From: Idiomarina sp.
GTDB lineage: Bacteria; Pseudomonadota; Gammaproteobacteria; Enterobacterales; Alteromonadaceae
Reading direction: 5' to 3'
DNA length: 64,000 nt
Assembly: GCA_020832105.1 (NCBI GenBank)
Contig: JAFIFH010000070.1
Span: 62,001-126,000 of the forward strand
The notes beneath the pieces are model-generated. The model was not told the origin of the DNA, did not search any database, and saw only the letters and a list, made by a program, of their open reading frames with translations. A program made the position numbers and the translations under genes. Positions 52,803-62,714 of this stretch are shown in pieces. Within the stretch, counting starts at the first letter, position 1, and the number at the start of each line of letters is the position of its first letter.

Positions 52803-53750
52803 ATGAGCTTTATGACATTACTTGCAAACCTTGGCAGGCTGCTCATTATAGGGTTTTTATTCACTGTCAGCAGTAGTTATGCATCTGACTCCGCATGGTG
52901 GCAACACCCCCCCCAGGACTCTGACGAGACTCTCTATGGTATCGGTGAAGGATTCAGTCTAGAGCAGGCACAACAGAATGCACTGAACAGCATCGCCGGG
53001 AAGCTCAGCACTCAGCTCTCGTCCTCTCTGCAAAGGCTTAGTCAGGAAACGACCCACTACAGTAGCGACCACGTGCGTCGTCAGGTGCAAAGTAACGTAG
53101 CAGAAGTTCAACTCAGCCAGTTTCAAACACTTCGGGTCATGGAACACGGCCGGATTACCCGTGTTTTACTGGCACTTGATCGTTTACGCCTCGCCGAAAT
53201 TTGGCGACAGCAAATCGCAGACGACCTAGATTACCTGGTTCCACTTATGCAGCAAGGTGATGTCACCAGCCTTGCTCATTGGTTAGAACTAAATGCAGCG
53301 CTCGCACTAGCAGTAACCACCCGCAGTATGTCGCTTAGCTTACAAGCGCTGGACGGAACACCTCCAGGCCCAAACATTGAACGCGCACTGCAAGAGGCAC
53401 TGCGCAACCAGTCACTCAGTATTGAAATCAAAGGCCCGCTACCTGAATTTAATCGCGCTATCCGCCAAGAGCTCTCTCGCCAGGGTATCCATGAGTGCCA
53501 TCAGTCTTGTGACATAACTATCGAATATACACCCAGTTTTACGCGTCAACATATGTTTTCAGAATTTACCAGTACGTTAAATCTGGAAACCACTGTGCGT
53601 GAGAGAAATCGACAAATTGTTAATCACAATCTGCAAAGCCGAGCTTCCTCCGTTGTAAGCGCCCAATCGGCAGATCAAAATGTGGTCACACGAGCCAGTC
53701 GTGCATTACTCGATTCAGGGCTTTGGAAGTCGCTCGGGATCAATATTTAA
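52803..53750 (+). CDS. LPP20-family exported protein
   Basis: 315 residues. Signal peptide (LLIIGFLFTVSSSYAS) without a lipobox cysteine. The first half has the LPP20 pattern LYGIGEGFSLEQAQQNALNS followed by an amphipathic helix and the RVLLALDRLRLAE strand; the second half (about 190-300) looks like a penicillin-binding-lipoprotein-activator or CsgG-like alpha/beta domain with a CHQSC pair. LPP20 proteins include Helicobacter Lpp20 and Vibrio flagellar FlgP. Likely in the periplasm or outer membrane. Confidence 0.75.
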   Translation: MSFMTLLANLGRLLIIGFLFTVSSSYASDSAWWQHPPQDSDETLYGIGEGFSLEQAQQNALNSIAGKLSTQLSSSLQRLSQETTHYSSDHVRRQVQSNVAEVQLSQFQTLRVMEHGRITRVLLALDRLRLAEIWRQQIADDLDYLVPLMQQGDVTSLAHWLELNAALALAVTTRSMSLSLQALDGTPPGPNIERALQEALRNQSLSIEIKGPLPEFNRAIRQELSRQGIHECHQSCDITIEYTPSFTRQHMFSEFTSTLNLETTVRERNRQIVNHNLQSRASSVVSAQSADQNVVTRASRALLDSGLWKSLGINI

Positions 53751-53774
53751 ATAAAATAAAAAAAGGACAAACTC

Positions 53775-54800
53775 ATGCAGCACATAGCGAAACTATCTCT
53801 GTTAGGAGCCTCTGCGATATTCGCTCTTAGCGCTTGTAAGTCAACCGGCGTCGACCTGCTAGATGCGCAAAGCGTTAATTTGCCGTTGGCAGCATATGCA
53901 CCGACGCCTGAAGAAATGAGAGCCGAGCAACGCGTCGTCATTTTACCTCCAGAATATGACCACAGTGCGGGTGAATACGTGTCACGCCAGTTGTATTCAA
54001 ACCTCGAACAAGCTCTCATTCGTTCAGGTACCCGAGTCCTTGAACGCGAGCGAGCTGAAAGCATGGCTGCCGAACTGATTGCAGCCGAACAGTCTGGACA
54101 GTTCCGCACCGACGGTCCACAGGCCGCAAATATCGTGCTATTTAGCCGGGTAACAAACGCAGGTTGGGGAGGTTCACATACCGCCCGCAATACCTATACA
54201 GACCGCAAAGGTAAGCGTCAAACTACTCCGGCCTACTGTCGCTATAGTGGTTCCGTTCAGGTTCAGGTACGTGCTTACGAGTTACCAGATATGATACCGA
54301 TTGACACCTTTGACCTACAAGGCAGTGCTTCTGTTCGAGAGGACAACACCGACCGCAACTGCCCTGTGAGCGATGGTAGAGCAACCGGTCTACTGTCCAG
54401 CGCGGTAGAGGATGCATTAGCTCAAGAGCAAACAGCCATTGCCAATGCTATGGCTCCAAGCTTCTACGTGACTGAACGCCGTAATGCAAATGGTGGCAAG
54501 CTTGCACTATTCCGCATCACCGCAGACAGCTCGCGCGGCGCACAGGAAGGCCGTGACGTAGAAATTTTCCGTCGCGAACTGCGCACTGATGCATTGACGC
54601 AACAGGAATATATGGAAGAAACCCTTATTGCATCTGGTGTAGTGAGCTCACAGGTCGACCGTACAGGGTCTTACATTATCATTCGTGATAATGATCAAGC
54701 TGACCGCATTCAAGCCGGCGATGTTGCACGTATTCGTCAAGGAAATTGCCCGGATGGGTATATGAGCATCCTTGGCAGCTGCCAACCAAGTTTATGGTGA
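53775..54800 (+). CDS. CsgG/HfaB-like outer-membrane lipoprotein
   Basis: 341 residues. Lipobox LSAC with Cys at about residue 21. Residues about 45-215 resemble the CsgG/HfaB/FlgO group: RVVILPPEYD, the helix with LYSNLEQALIRSGTRVLER, and repeated beta strands (YSGSVQVQVRAYELPD). The C-terminal part (about 230-341) is a beta domain closing with a cysteine pair (GNCPDGYMSILGSCQ). CsgG forms the secretion pore for curli subunits; no curli subunit gene is seen here. The next gene starts 4 bases after its stop. Confidence 0.7.
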   Translation: MQHIAKLSLLGASAIFALSACKSTGVDLLDAQSVNLPLAAYAPTPEEMRAEQRVVILPPEYDHSAGEYVSRQLYSNLEQALIRSGTRVLERERAESMAAELIAAEQSGQFRTDGPQAANIVLFSRVTNAGWGGSHTARNTYTDRKGKRQTTPAYCRYSGSVQVQVRAYELPDMIPIDTFDLQGSASVREDNTDRNCPVSDGRATGLLSSAVEDALAQEQTAIANAMAPSFYVTERRNANGGKLALFRITADSSRGAQEGRDVEIFRRELRTDALTQQEYMEETLIASGVVSSQVDRTGSYIIIRDNDQADRIQAGDVARIRQGNCPDGYMSILGSCQPSLW

Positions 54801-54804
54801 GTTT

Positions 54805-55392
54805 ATGAAATTTAATAAGTTATGGTTAACCTTACCTTTTGCTGCGGCGTTGATTGCCTGCCAGAGCGCTCCTGACACTAAGCTCAGTTATGACCAATGC
54901 TTCTTTCCTGACAGTCCAGCACAAGAAGCCCCTCAATGGGTTTGCAGTGCGCCAGTGGAAGGTTTGGTCTTGCAAGGCGTAGGCCATTCTCCGCGAATGG
55001 GGGCGGGAATGAGCATGATGACCGATGCCGCGGCAATGGACGCTCGCTCGCAGATTGCCAATAGCTTTAGCTCTTTCATTAGTTCTCGCATGCAACTGGC
55101 CATAGAGGAGCAGACTATCGACGGTCAAAGCATCTCTATTGCAAATGCTGAACGGATTCAGCGCAGTGTAACCTCGATGCAGCTACAGAGCACTCGTATC
55201 TATCAAACCGTTGCGACGCCGGCTGGCGGCGTTTACGTGTTAGTTGGACTAAACGAGGAAGGTTATCAGACGAATCTCGAGCGTTTGCTCGAAGAATCAG
55301 AGATGACCGACGACCCGGCGCTTTATCAGCGATTCCTGATGGAAGAAGCAAACCAGGAACTTGATGCGTTACGAGAGGATTTAACCCCATGA
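54805..55392 (+). CDS. LPP20-family lipoprotein
   Basis: 195 residues from ATG at 54805; an earlier in-frame ATG at 54772 lies inside the previous gene. Lipobox LIAC with Cys at about residue 19. LVLQGVGHSPRMGAGMSMMTDAAAMDARSQIAN is cut by the same LPP20 pattern as the gene two places upstream (glycine, then an alanine-rich helix), and GGVYVLVGLNEE is the closing strand. Its stop overlaps the transglycosylase start by ATGA. Confidence 0.78.
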   Translation: MKFNKLWLTLPFAAALIACQSAPDTKLSYDQCFFPDSPAQEAPQWVCSAPVEGLVLQGVGHSPRMGAGMSMMTDAAAMDARSQIANSFSSFISSRMQLAIEEQTIDGQSISIANAERIQRSVTSMQLQSTRIYQTVATPAGGVYVLVGLNEEGYQTNLERLLEESEMTDDPALYQRFLMEEANQELDALREDLTP

Positions 55393-56537
55393 TACACCGC
55401 GCGGCTTTGCTCGCGCTGATCACTGCAGGTGTATTGTATACGCCTGCAGTAGTCAGCCAACAATCGTTTGAAGAGTGGCGCGCAGCCCGGGATGCTCGAT
55501 ACGAGGATTTCCAGGCTGCCCACCATGCACGCTATCAGGCATTTTTGGTGGAGGTGCAAGCCCACTGGGGCAGCGCCAGTGAGCTCTCCGACCAAAGTAC
55601 CGTAGTGCGCTATTCGGAAGATCTGCAAAGCCGCGTGGTGATTGATTACGCCAACTCCTCTATCAGTATTGACAGAGCAGACCCGGATAATACTCAGGAA
55701 ATTGACATCAACAGCGTACTCGAGCAATTGCGCAGTTTAACTGTAGCCCAGGCTGCGGCAGACGATCCTGTATTGCAGGTGGCGCAGCAAGATGATCAAC
55801 GCTCGTTACTGGACACCTTTAGCGGTGCCGATAGTGACGCCCTGATAGGGTCCGCAGAACTTTCCGAATCTACTATAGAAGCTGATATGTCCACAGCTGA
55901 TAGCGCCGACCCAACCCAGAAACGGATCTCAAGAATTACGTTACAACTTGACCAGCAAGGTGTGTTTCAGCGTCGGGCGCAACCCTATATGGAATCAGTC
56001 ACACAGGCGGCGCAGGACTATGACCTGGAGCCCGCATTATTGCTGGCAATTATGCAGGTTGAGTCTTCTTTTAATCCGTTAGCGCAGTCGCACATTCCGG
56101 CATTTGGTTTGATGCAGATCGTGCCGAATTCCGCCGGTCTTGACGTGAACCGAATGATGTATCAAATCGATCAGCCCCCAAGTTCAGAATTATTACTCCA
56201 GGCGGAGCCAAATATCATTTTTGGTGCCAGCTATCTCTCAATTTTAAGTAACCAATATTTGGCGGGTATCGAAAATAGCCAGAGCCGTTTGCTGTGTATG
56301 GTCGCTGCTTACAATACAGGCGCTGGAAATGTCGCTTCAGTTTTTCATCCGCAAGGCAGACGCCAGATCCGTCCCGCCATACAGAAGATAAACGAATTGC
56401 AACCCGAGCAAGTCTATGAACAGCTGCTTGCGTCCCTGCCGTATGAGGAGACTCGGCTCTACTTACCAAAGGTGATGGACGCCATGTCCGTGTATCAGAG
56501 CGAAGGTCAACCAACAGCGTTTAACGAAAAGTCTTAA
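55389..56537 (+). CDS. MltC-like lytic transglycosylase (SLT domain)
   Basis: 382 residues. Signal peptide without lipobox, unlike MltC. Residues about 26-150 resemble the MltC N-terminal DUF3393 domain (FEEWRAARDARYEDF); the SLT domain covers about 190-370 with catalytic E225 in MQVESSFNP, AFGLMQIVP and VAAYNTGAGNVA. Cleaves peptidoglycan glycan strands, which could make room for an envelope-spanning structure encoded by the operon. Overlaps the preceding lipoprotein gene by ATGA. Confidence 0.9.
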   Translation: MIHRAALLALITAGVLYTPAVVSQQSFEEWRAARDARYEDFQAAHHARYQAFLVEVQAHWGSASELSDQSTVVRYSEDLQSRVVIDYANSSISIDRADPDNTQEIDINSVLEQLRSLTVAQAAADDPVLQVAQQDDQRSLLDTFSGADSDALIGSAELSESTIEADMSTADSADPTQKRISRITLQLDQQGVFQRRAQPYMESVTQAAQDYDLEPALLLAIMQVESSFNPLAQSHIPAFGLMQIVPNSAGLDVNRMMYQIDQPPSSELLLQAEPNIIFGASYLSILSNQYLAGIENSQSRLLCMVAAYNTGAGNVASVFHPQGRRQIRPAIQKINELQPEQVYEQLLASLPYEETRLYLPKVMDAMSVYQSEGQPTAFNEKS

Positions 56538-56844
56538 ATGCTGAGCAAGCCGACCGGTAGTTTTCCTGGGGAAAAATATTGGTCATGGCCTGGCGCTGTT
56601 GTTCGCTAAAGTTACCTTTAAATTTAAGCACCATATAGTTATGTTCAGGCTCTACTTTGACTTTGCCTTTCGAGCCTTGTAACACCCGCTCTGCCTCACG
56701 CAGGAACGCAGGGTTAAAAGAGCCTTTGGTGACTTTTATCTGTTTATCATTAACCCGTATCACGGCGATGGCGTTGGAGCCAAACAACATGAAATAGAGC
56801 ACAACCAACACGAAGCCTGCAGCAATTATCCAGCCAATCATCAT
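56521..56844 (-). CDS. DUF3634-like small membrane protein
   Basis: 107 residues with adjacent ATGs (AGGAAG upstream). One N-terminal helix (about 3-22) and a small alpha/beta domain (FNPAFLREAERVLQGSKGKVKV, LKFKGNFSEQQRQAMTNIFP). Resembles DUF3634 proteins of Vibrio and Shewanella; role unknown. Its 3' end overlaps the transglycosylase gene by 17 bases. A consensus -10 (TATAAT) lies upstream on its strand near 56890. Confidence 0.75.
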   Translation of the reverse strand: MMIGWIIAAGFVLVVLYFMLFGSNAIAVIRVNDKQIKVTKGSFNPAFLREAERVLQGSKGKVKVEPEHNYMVLKFKGNFSEQQRQAMTNIFPQENYRSACSAFKTFR

Positions 56845-56908
56845 TTATCTTCCTGAATATACTAATAAGATTTAAAAACTTAGCTTATTATACACGTTTG
56901 ATTGCTTA

Positions 56909-56955
56909 GCGTCCGCGATGGACGCCTCCGGTTTCCCTTTACCCGGAATTTTTTT
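56909..56955 (+). promoter_or_regulatory. Structured leader with terminator-like end before the mrp operon
   Basis: A perfect hairpin GCGTCC/GGACGC (56909-56925) is followed by a shorter one, TCCGG/CCGGA (56927-56947), and then seven T residues (56949-56955), upstream of mrpA. The second hairpin with a T tract resembles an attenuator. The stem is only 5 bp, so this may be chance. Confidence 0.35.
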
Positions 56956-57029
56956 CTGTGGTAAGTTAATAGGTGTAAGTGACTGAAGCTCAGGATTCCA
57001 ATCGACATAGCGCTTTAACAGGACCGACA

Positions 57030-59666
57030 ATGCAACTAGCCGTACTGGTTATTTTCCTCGCCGCCGCTTTAACGCCGTGGCTGTACAAAAGTCTCGACAG
57101 CCGCACCAGCACCATCTTAGCCATCATCCCAGCTGCATTGACAGTATGGTTTGCCAGCTATATTCCGGCGGTCGCTAGCGGTGAAGTCATCGTTCACCAT
57201 TACGACTGGATCCCCGGACTGGGCGTCTCTTTTGATATGGTCCTCGATGGCCTGTCGCTGCTGTTCGCCCTGCTTATCTGTGGTGTCGGTACCTTTATCG
57301 TGCTGTATGCAGGTGCGTACCTGAAGGGCCACGAGAACCTCAATCGCTTTTTAGTCATACTGCTGTCCTTTATGGGCTCGATGCTAGGGCTAGTACTCGC
57401 TGATAACCTGATTACCTTATTCGTATTTTGGGAACTCACCAGTATTACCTCCTACATGCTGATTGGTTTTAATCACCAAAGTGCAGATGCTCGTAAAGCC
57501 GCACTGCAAGGCCTGATTGTCACCGTTGGTGGTGGCCTTGCCCTAATGGCCGGCTTAATTATGCTGGCGAGCGCAGGTGGCAGTTACTCACTACAAGAAA
57601 TATTTAACAGCTCAGACGTGCTTACCGAACATCCCTGGTACACCGGCATGATGGTCTGCCTGCTGCTTGGTGCCTTTACCAAGTCAGCGCAGTTCCCGTT
57701 CCATTTCTGGTTACCGAACGCCATGGCGGCGCCAACGCCGGTGAGTGCTTACCTGCATTCTGCGACCATGGTGAAAGCGGGTATTTACCTGCTGGCTCGC
57801 CTGCAGCCTGAGCTTGGTGGTACAGAGTTGTGGATCACCGTACTCACCAGTGTCGGTGCCTTCACCATGCTGACCGGTGCTTTCCTTGCGCTACGCAACA
57901 CCGATTTGAAAAAACTACTGGCCTATTCGACGTTAATGGCCCTGGGTACCCTGGTGTTATTGCTGGGCATTGGTACCGAACTTGCGATGATTGGATTTGC
58001 CGCTTATTTGGTGGCGCACTCCTTGTACAAAGGCGCATTGTTTATGCTCGCAGGTGCGGTTGACCATGAGGCTGGTAGCCGTGATGTGCGGGACCTTGGG
58101 GGGTTACGCAAAAAACTGCCGGTCACCGCCGTATGTACCATGGTTGCTGCCCTGTCACTCGCCGGGTTACCGCCATTGTTTGGTTTTGTGGCCAAAGAGC
58201 TACTGCTTGAATCACTGCTGGACGACATGTTCAGTATGGTCATTCTGGCGATGGTGATCTTGTCGTCGATTTTTATTGTCTGCGTTGCCGCGCTGGTGGC
58301 GATTCGTCCATTCTTCGGCGAATTCAAAGCCGGCAAAGACGCCGACCAGATTCATGAAGCACCTGCCGGCATGTTAGCCGGACCAGTGGTACTGGTGGTT
58401 CTCTCGCTATTAGCAGGCCTGGTTCCAGGCTTAGTCGGCACCTTCTTTACCCTGCCTGCCACTTATGCAGTGGCCGGCGGCGAAATCGAGGGTTACCTTT
58501 CGCTATGGCATGGCATCAATGCTGCGCTACTGATATCTATTGCAAGTATCGTCCTTGGTTTCATTTTGTTTAAGAACTGGGACAAGGTGTATCTGCAGCT
58601 ACGCAAATTGGATCCAATCATCAATCGCGGCCCTGAGCTTGGTTACTTTAAGTTTATGGACGGCCTGGTGTGGACCGCAGAGTGGCAAACCCGCCTGTTG
58701 CAAAACGGTTCTATGCGTAATTACCTGCGGGTCATTATTCTCAGCTTCGTGGTCATTACCGGCTACACCCTGTTGACCCGCTACCAGCTGCACTGGAACT
58801 TCGATCTCGATGTCACCTTCTATGAAGTCTTTGCGGTGCTCATGCTCGTTGCGGGCGCTGCAGCTGCTGTGCTGACCAGTTCACGCATGGGTGCGGTTGC
58901 ATACATGGGCTCAGTTGGCTTCTTTGTCGCCATGATCTTCATTCTGTTCTCCGCCCCTGACCTGGGTATCACCCAGATTCTGGTGGAGACTCTGACCGTT
59001 ATTCTGCTGGTATTGGTACTCTTCCGCTTACCCTCATTTTCGAATATCTCGTCACCGCTGGATCGCGCCAGTGACGCCTTTGTCGCCTTACTGACCGGTG
59101 CCTTGATGACCTTGCTGATCATGGTCACCATTGACGTGCAAATGTTTGAACCGATTTCCGACTACATGATTGCGAATTCTGTGCCACTGGCCCAGGGCCG
59201 AAATATTGTTAACGTGATTCTGGTGGACTATCGCGCGCTAGATACGCTCGGTGAGATTTTCGTCCTCGCACTGGCTGCGATGGGTGTGTACGCGATGATC
59301 AAATTCAATCCGAAAACAGCCCCTGGCTCGAATCACCATGCAGGTACGCTGATTTTGCCACCGAAGCATATTCCTGAAAAAGACATCGTGCATTCGCTGG
59401 AAGAAATTCACCAGCGCATGCTCGAAGAGCAAAACATTGTGCCTGCGGATGAGATTGAGCAGGAGGCGCTCGACGATGAAGACTTAGAGCGCTCTGCCGA
59501 TGCCGAAGACGAAGCGCGCAACGCAACCACCGGCTCAAACCCGAGCATGACCAAAAAGAATGCTCAACACGATGGCGTTCACGATTACAGTGACTACGAA
59601 GAGGGCACTGACAAGGACATCAATCCGGATACCAATGAACCGCATAAGGGAGAGCCAAAGCCATGA
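57030..59666 (+). CDS. mrpA: MrpA, Na+/H+ antiporter subunit A
   Basis: 878 residues from ATG at 57030 (AGGA six bases upstream, and MQLAVLVIFLAA is the usual MrpA start); a GTG at 56979 would add 17. About 21 membrane helices: the NuoL-like proton-pumping core with the lysine and glutamate motifs of complex I subunits (FWELTSITSYMLIG, KSAQFPFHFWLPNAM, HSATMVKAGIY), then the MbhE/DUF4040-type C-terminal helices. The last 90 residues are a strongly acidic, hydrophilic tail, longer than in Bacillus. Largest subunit of the Mrp complex, which exchanges Na+ for H+ at alkaline pH and high salt. Confidence 0.96.
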   Translation: MQLAVLVIFLAAALTPWLYKSLDSRTSTILAIIPAALTVWFASYIPAVASGEVIVHHYDWIPGLGVSFDMVLDGLSLLFALLICGVGTFIVLYAGAYLKGHENLNRFLVILLSFMGSMLGLVLADNLITLFVFWELTSITSYMLIGFNHQSADARKAALQGLIVTVGGGLALMAGLIMLASAGGSYSLQEIFNSSDVLTEHPWYTGMMVCLLLGAFTKSAQFPFHFWLPNAMAAPTPVSAYLHSATMVKAGIYLLARLQPELGGTELWITVLTSVGAFTMLTGAFLALRNTDLKKLLAYSTLMALGTLVLLLGIGTELAMIGFAAYLVAHSLYKGALFMLAGAVDHEAGSRDVRDLGGLRKKLPVTAVCTMVAALSLAGLPPLFGFVAKELLLESLLDDMFSMVILAMVILSSIFIVCVAALVAIRPFFGEFKAGKDADQIHEAPAGMLAGPVVLVVLSLLAGLVPGLVGTFFTLPATYAVAGGEIEGYLSLWHGINAALLISIASIVLGFILFKNWDKVYLQLRKLDPIINRGPELGYFKFMDGLVWTAEWQTRLLQNGSMRNYLRVIILSFVVITGYTLLTRYQLHWNFDLDVTFYEVFAVLMLVAGAAAAVLTSSRMGAVAYMGSVGFFVAMIFILFSAPDLGITQILVETLTVILLVLVLFRLPSFSNISSPLDRASDAFVALLTGALMTLLIMVTIDVQMFEPISDYMIANSVPLAQGRNIVNVILVDYRALDTLGEIFVLALAAMGVYAMIKFNPKTAPGSNHHAGTLILPPKHIPEKDIVHSLEEIHQRMLEEQNIVPADEIEQEALDDEDLERSADAEDEARNATTGSNPSMTKKNAQHDGVHDYSDYEEGTDKDINPDTNEPHKGEPKP

Positions 59667-60094
59667 TGAAGCCCGGTACGCTCATCCTCCACGTTGCAGC
59701 ACGCTACCTGGTGCCGCTGCAGCTCGTTTTTTCGGTATTCTTATTACTGCGCGGGCACGATGAGCCAGGTGGCGGCTTTATCGCTGGCCTGGTTGCGTCA
59801 GGGGCCTTTGCGCTGTATCTGTTTACCTTTGGCGCCACGGTCACCCGCGATTTGATGCGTGTTGACCCACGCAACCTGATTGGCGTCGGCTTATTTTTCG
59901 GCATGATTTCAATCTTTCCTGCTTTGATTGTGGGTGAGCCTTTGCTTACCGCGCAATGGTGGGACATCCCAATGCCAGGTGGCGGTTATCTGAAAATGAA
60001 TACCCCACTAATTTTCGATATTGGCGTTTATTTCACTGTCTTTGGTTCAGTCATGCTGATGCTTATCGCACTGACTGAAACAGAAGAGCATTAG
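59663..60094 (+). CDS. mrpB: MrpB, Na+/H+ antiporter subunit B
   Basis: 143 residues, MnhB domain with four helices; [21 protein letters not shown] is the family signature. ATGA overlap with mrpA. A second ATG follows immediately. Confidence 0.95.
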   Translation: MMKPGTLILHVAARYLVPLQLVFSVFLLLRGHDEPGGGFIAGLVASGAFALYLFTFGATVTRDLMRVDPRNLIGVGLFFGMISIFPALIVGEPLLTAQWWDIPMPGGGYLKMNTPLIFDIGVYFTVFGSVMLMLIALTETEEH

Positions 60095-60108
60095 ACCAAG
60101 GAGAGAGA

Positions 60109-60456
60109 ATGGAACCCTTACTGGCCATTGCCGTTGGCCTGTTATATGCCGCGGCGATCTACATGATGTTGCGACGCAGTATCGTCAAACTGGTGATCGG
60201 TTTGATGTTGCTCTCCAACGCAGCCAACCTGTTAATCTTCACCTCTGCCGGGGTCACAGCGGGAGCGCCGCCATTGATAGCCGAAGGTGCAACCATACCT
60301 GACGGAGTTATTGCCGACCCTTTACCCCAAGCATTAATCCTGACCGCCATCGTGATCGCGTTCGGCGTACTGGCTTTTGCCGTGGTGTTGATTCACCGCG
60401 CTTACAATATTTTGCACACGGACAACCTTGATCAGATGAAGGATACCGATACGTGA
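60109..60456 (+). CDS. mrpC: MrpC, Na+/H+ antiporter subunit C
   Basis: 115 residues, NuoK-like with three helices ([25 protein letters not shown] region split across TM2, and [20 protein letters not shown] in TM3). AAGGAG before the ATG. Overlaps mrpD. Confidence 0.95.
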   Translation: MEPLLAIAVGLLYAAAIYMMLRRSIVKLVIGLMLLSNAANLLIFTSAGVTAGAPPLIAEGATIPDGVIADPLPQALILTAIVIAFGVLAFAVVLIHRAYNILHTDNLDQMKDTDT

Positions 60457-61961
60457 GTCTAGAAGTAGCTTTACCCATCGTCATTCCGTTGCTCACCGGT
60501 ACCCTGTGCGTCATGTTCTGGCGCAGCAACCTGGCGCAACGAATTCTGTCTATTTTAGGTAGCAGCGCCCTGCTCGCAGCCAGCATCTGGTTGCTGGTGA
60601 GTGTCTATCAGCAAGGCCATGTGGTCATGTTCATGGGTAACTGGGACGCCCCCTATGGGATCACCCTGGTGGGCGACATGCTCAGTGCCATCATGGTATT
60701 GCTCACCGGCATGATGGCGCTGGCCATTGCGGTGTACTCATTGGCCTCGGCCTCGCCGGCGCACGAAAAGTTTGGCTATTACCCGCTTATGCATTTGCTG
60801 TTGGCAGGGGTTGCCGGCTCGTTCCTAACCGGGGATTTATTTAACCTCTACGTTTGGTTTGAGGTCATGCTGATTGCCTCATTCGCTTTGTTGATCCTCG
60901 GCGGCGAACGTGCGCAGATGGAAGGGGCGGTCAAGTACGTAACGCTGAACCTGCTGTCGTCGGCAATCTTCTTAAGTGCCATAGGCCTGACCTACGGCGT
61001 GGTCGGCTCGCTGAATATGGCAGATATCGCAGTGAAGTTCGGCGAAGCTGAAAACCCAGGCCTGGTCGATGTCATTGCGGTGATGTTCCTGGTGGCATTC
61101 GGTATTAAAGCTGCTGCATTCCCATTGTTCTTCTGGCTACCGGCGTCTTATCACACCGGTCCTGTGGCGGTGTCTGCGCTATTTGCCGGGTTACTGACAA
61201 AGGTTGGCGTGTATGCCCTGTTTCGGGTATTTACGCTGATTTTCAATGAGAACCCCGAATTCACCCACCAGTTATTGCTATGGATAGCCGCAGGCACCAT
61301 GCTGACCGGTGTATTAGGGGCGGCTGCACAGTTTGAATTCCGCCGCATACTCTCGTTCCATATCGTCAGCCAGATAGGCTACATGCTGCTTGGGCTTGCG
61401 TTATTCACGCCGCTGGCCCTGATTGGTGGTGTCTTCTATATCATGCACCATATCATCGTGAAGACAAATCTGTTCTTGATCAGCGGTATCACCCATCGCC
61501 TGCTTGGCACCTACGACCTGAAAAAGTTGGGTGGCATCTATAAATCTCGGCCATTCTTAAGTTTGCTGTTTTTGATCCCAGCGTTATCACTGGCGGGTAT
61601 TCCACCGTTATCCGGCTTTTTCGCCAAGTTCGTGATTATTCGGGCCAGTATCGAAGCGGAAGCCTGGGTGGTCACCTTCATTGCCTTGCTGGTCGGCTTG
61701 CTGACACTATACTCAATGATAAAGATATGGGCCGAGGCATTCTGGAAAAAATTACCAGATGGCACGGACGGCGCATCGTTAGAGCGGGGTCGCACCTCAG
61801 GCTCGCTGATGCTGATGTACGCGCCGGTGATAGCACTGGCTGCCTGTACCGTATTTATCGGTTTAAACGGCCAGCCTATCTACGCGATGGCTGAGTTTTC
61901 AGCAACCCAGTTACTCGACCCCTCGCAGTATATTGAGGCTGTATTAGGAGGCCGCCCATGA
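60453..61961 (+). CDS. mrpD: MrpD, Na+/H+ antiporter subunit D
   Basis: 502 residues with GTG start in a GTGA overlap with mrpC. NuoN/NuoM-like, about 14 helices; conserved [48 protein letters not shown] and the later KTNLFLISG. One of the two large ion-translocating subunits of the complex. Confidence 0.96.
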   Translation: MSLEVALPIVIPLLTGTLCVMFWRSNLAQRILSILGSSALLAASIWLLVSVYQQGHVVMFMGNWDAPYGITLVGDMLSAIMVLLTGMMALAIAVYSLASASPAHEKFGYYPLMHLLLAGVAGSFLTGDLFNLYVWFEVMLIASFALLILGGERAQMEGAVKYVTLNLLSSAIFLSAIGLTYGVVGSLNMADIAVKFGEAENPGLVDVIAVMFLVAFGIKAAAFPLFFWLPASYHTGPVAVSALFAGLLTKVGVYALFRVFTLIFNENPEFTHQLLLWIAAGTMLTGVLGAAAQFEFRRILSFHIVSQIGYMLLGLALFTPLALIGGVFYIMHHIIVKTNLFLISGITHRLLGTYDLKKLGGIYKSRPFLSLLFLIPALSLAGIPPLSGFFAKFVIIRASIEAEAWVVTFIALLVGLLTLYSMIKIWAEAFWKKLPDGTDGASLERGRTSGSLMLMYAPVIALAACTVFIGLNGQPIYAMAEFSATQLLDPSQYIEAVLGGRP

Positions 61962-62431
61962 TCGCATTCGTGTGGAATTTGCTGCTTGCCCTGATGTGGG
62001 TCATTCTGACTGGCAATATCGGTGGTCTTAATCTTATCTTTGGTTTCCTGGTGGGTTACCTGGTGCTGGGGGTGATGCAGCGTCAGGTGCCAATTTTGCG
62101 AGGCTATACCAAACGCCTACCGAAGTTATTCGCTTTTGCGGTGTTCTTTATTAAAGAACTCATTCAGGCCAACCTCACCGTGGCCTTTGATATTATTACC
62201 CCAGTCTGGCACATGAAGCCGGGGGTTATTGCCTACCGTCTGGATGCAGAAACCGAAGTAGAAATCACCCTGGTGGCGAATTTCATCTCAATGACCCCAG
62301 GCACGCTAAGCCTGGACGTGTCCGACGACCGTCGTGTTTTGTATATTCACGCGATGTTCCTCGATGATGAAGAAGAGTTACGTAAGAACATTAAGAATTT
62401 AGAACGTCGGGTCCTGAAGGTCCTGCGTTGA
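61958..62431 (+). CDS. mrpE: MrpE, Na+/H+ antiporter subunit E
   Basis: 157 residues, ATGA overlap with mrpD. Two N-terminal helices and a cytosolic domain with [21 protein letters not shown], the MrpE/MnhE hallmark. Confidence 0.95.
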   Translation: MIAFVWNLLLALMWVILTGNIGGLNLIFGFLVGYLVLGVMQRQVPILRGYTKRLPKLFAFAVFFIKELIQANLTVAFDIITPVWHMKPGVIAYRLDAETEVEITLVANFISMTPGTLSLDVSDDRRVLYIHAMFLDDEEELRKNIKNLERRVLKVLR

Positions 62432-62444
62432 TCCCGGAGGTTGT

Positions 62445-62714
62445 GTGGAAACCGTAATAACCATTACCTTTGCCATTTTGTTGCTGGCGTTGGTGTTAAC
62501 TTTTATCCGTTTGATTATTGGTCCAACGCTACCTGACCGCGTGGTGGCGCTAGAATTGATACCCTCAATTCTGGTCTCGATCATCGGTGTGTACGCAATT
62601 AATCACAACACCTCTAGCTTCATTGATGTGTCGATTGTGGTCGCGCTGATTGCCTTCCTGGCGGCGATTGGTTTTGCCCGATTCCTCGAGCGCGGAGGTC
62701 CTCGCGATGATTAA
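62445..62714 (+). CDS. mrpF: MrpF, Na+/H+ antiporter subunit F
   Basis: 89 residues from GTG at 62445 with GGAGG close by. Three helices; FIRLIIGPTLPDRVVALE is the MrpF/PhaF signature. Overlaps mrpG by 8 bases. Confidence 0.94.
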   Translation: METVITITFAILLLALVLTFIRLIIGPTLPDRVVALELIPSILVSIIGVYAINHNTSSFIDVSIVVALIAFLAAIGFARFLERGGPRDD

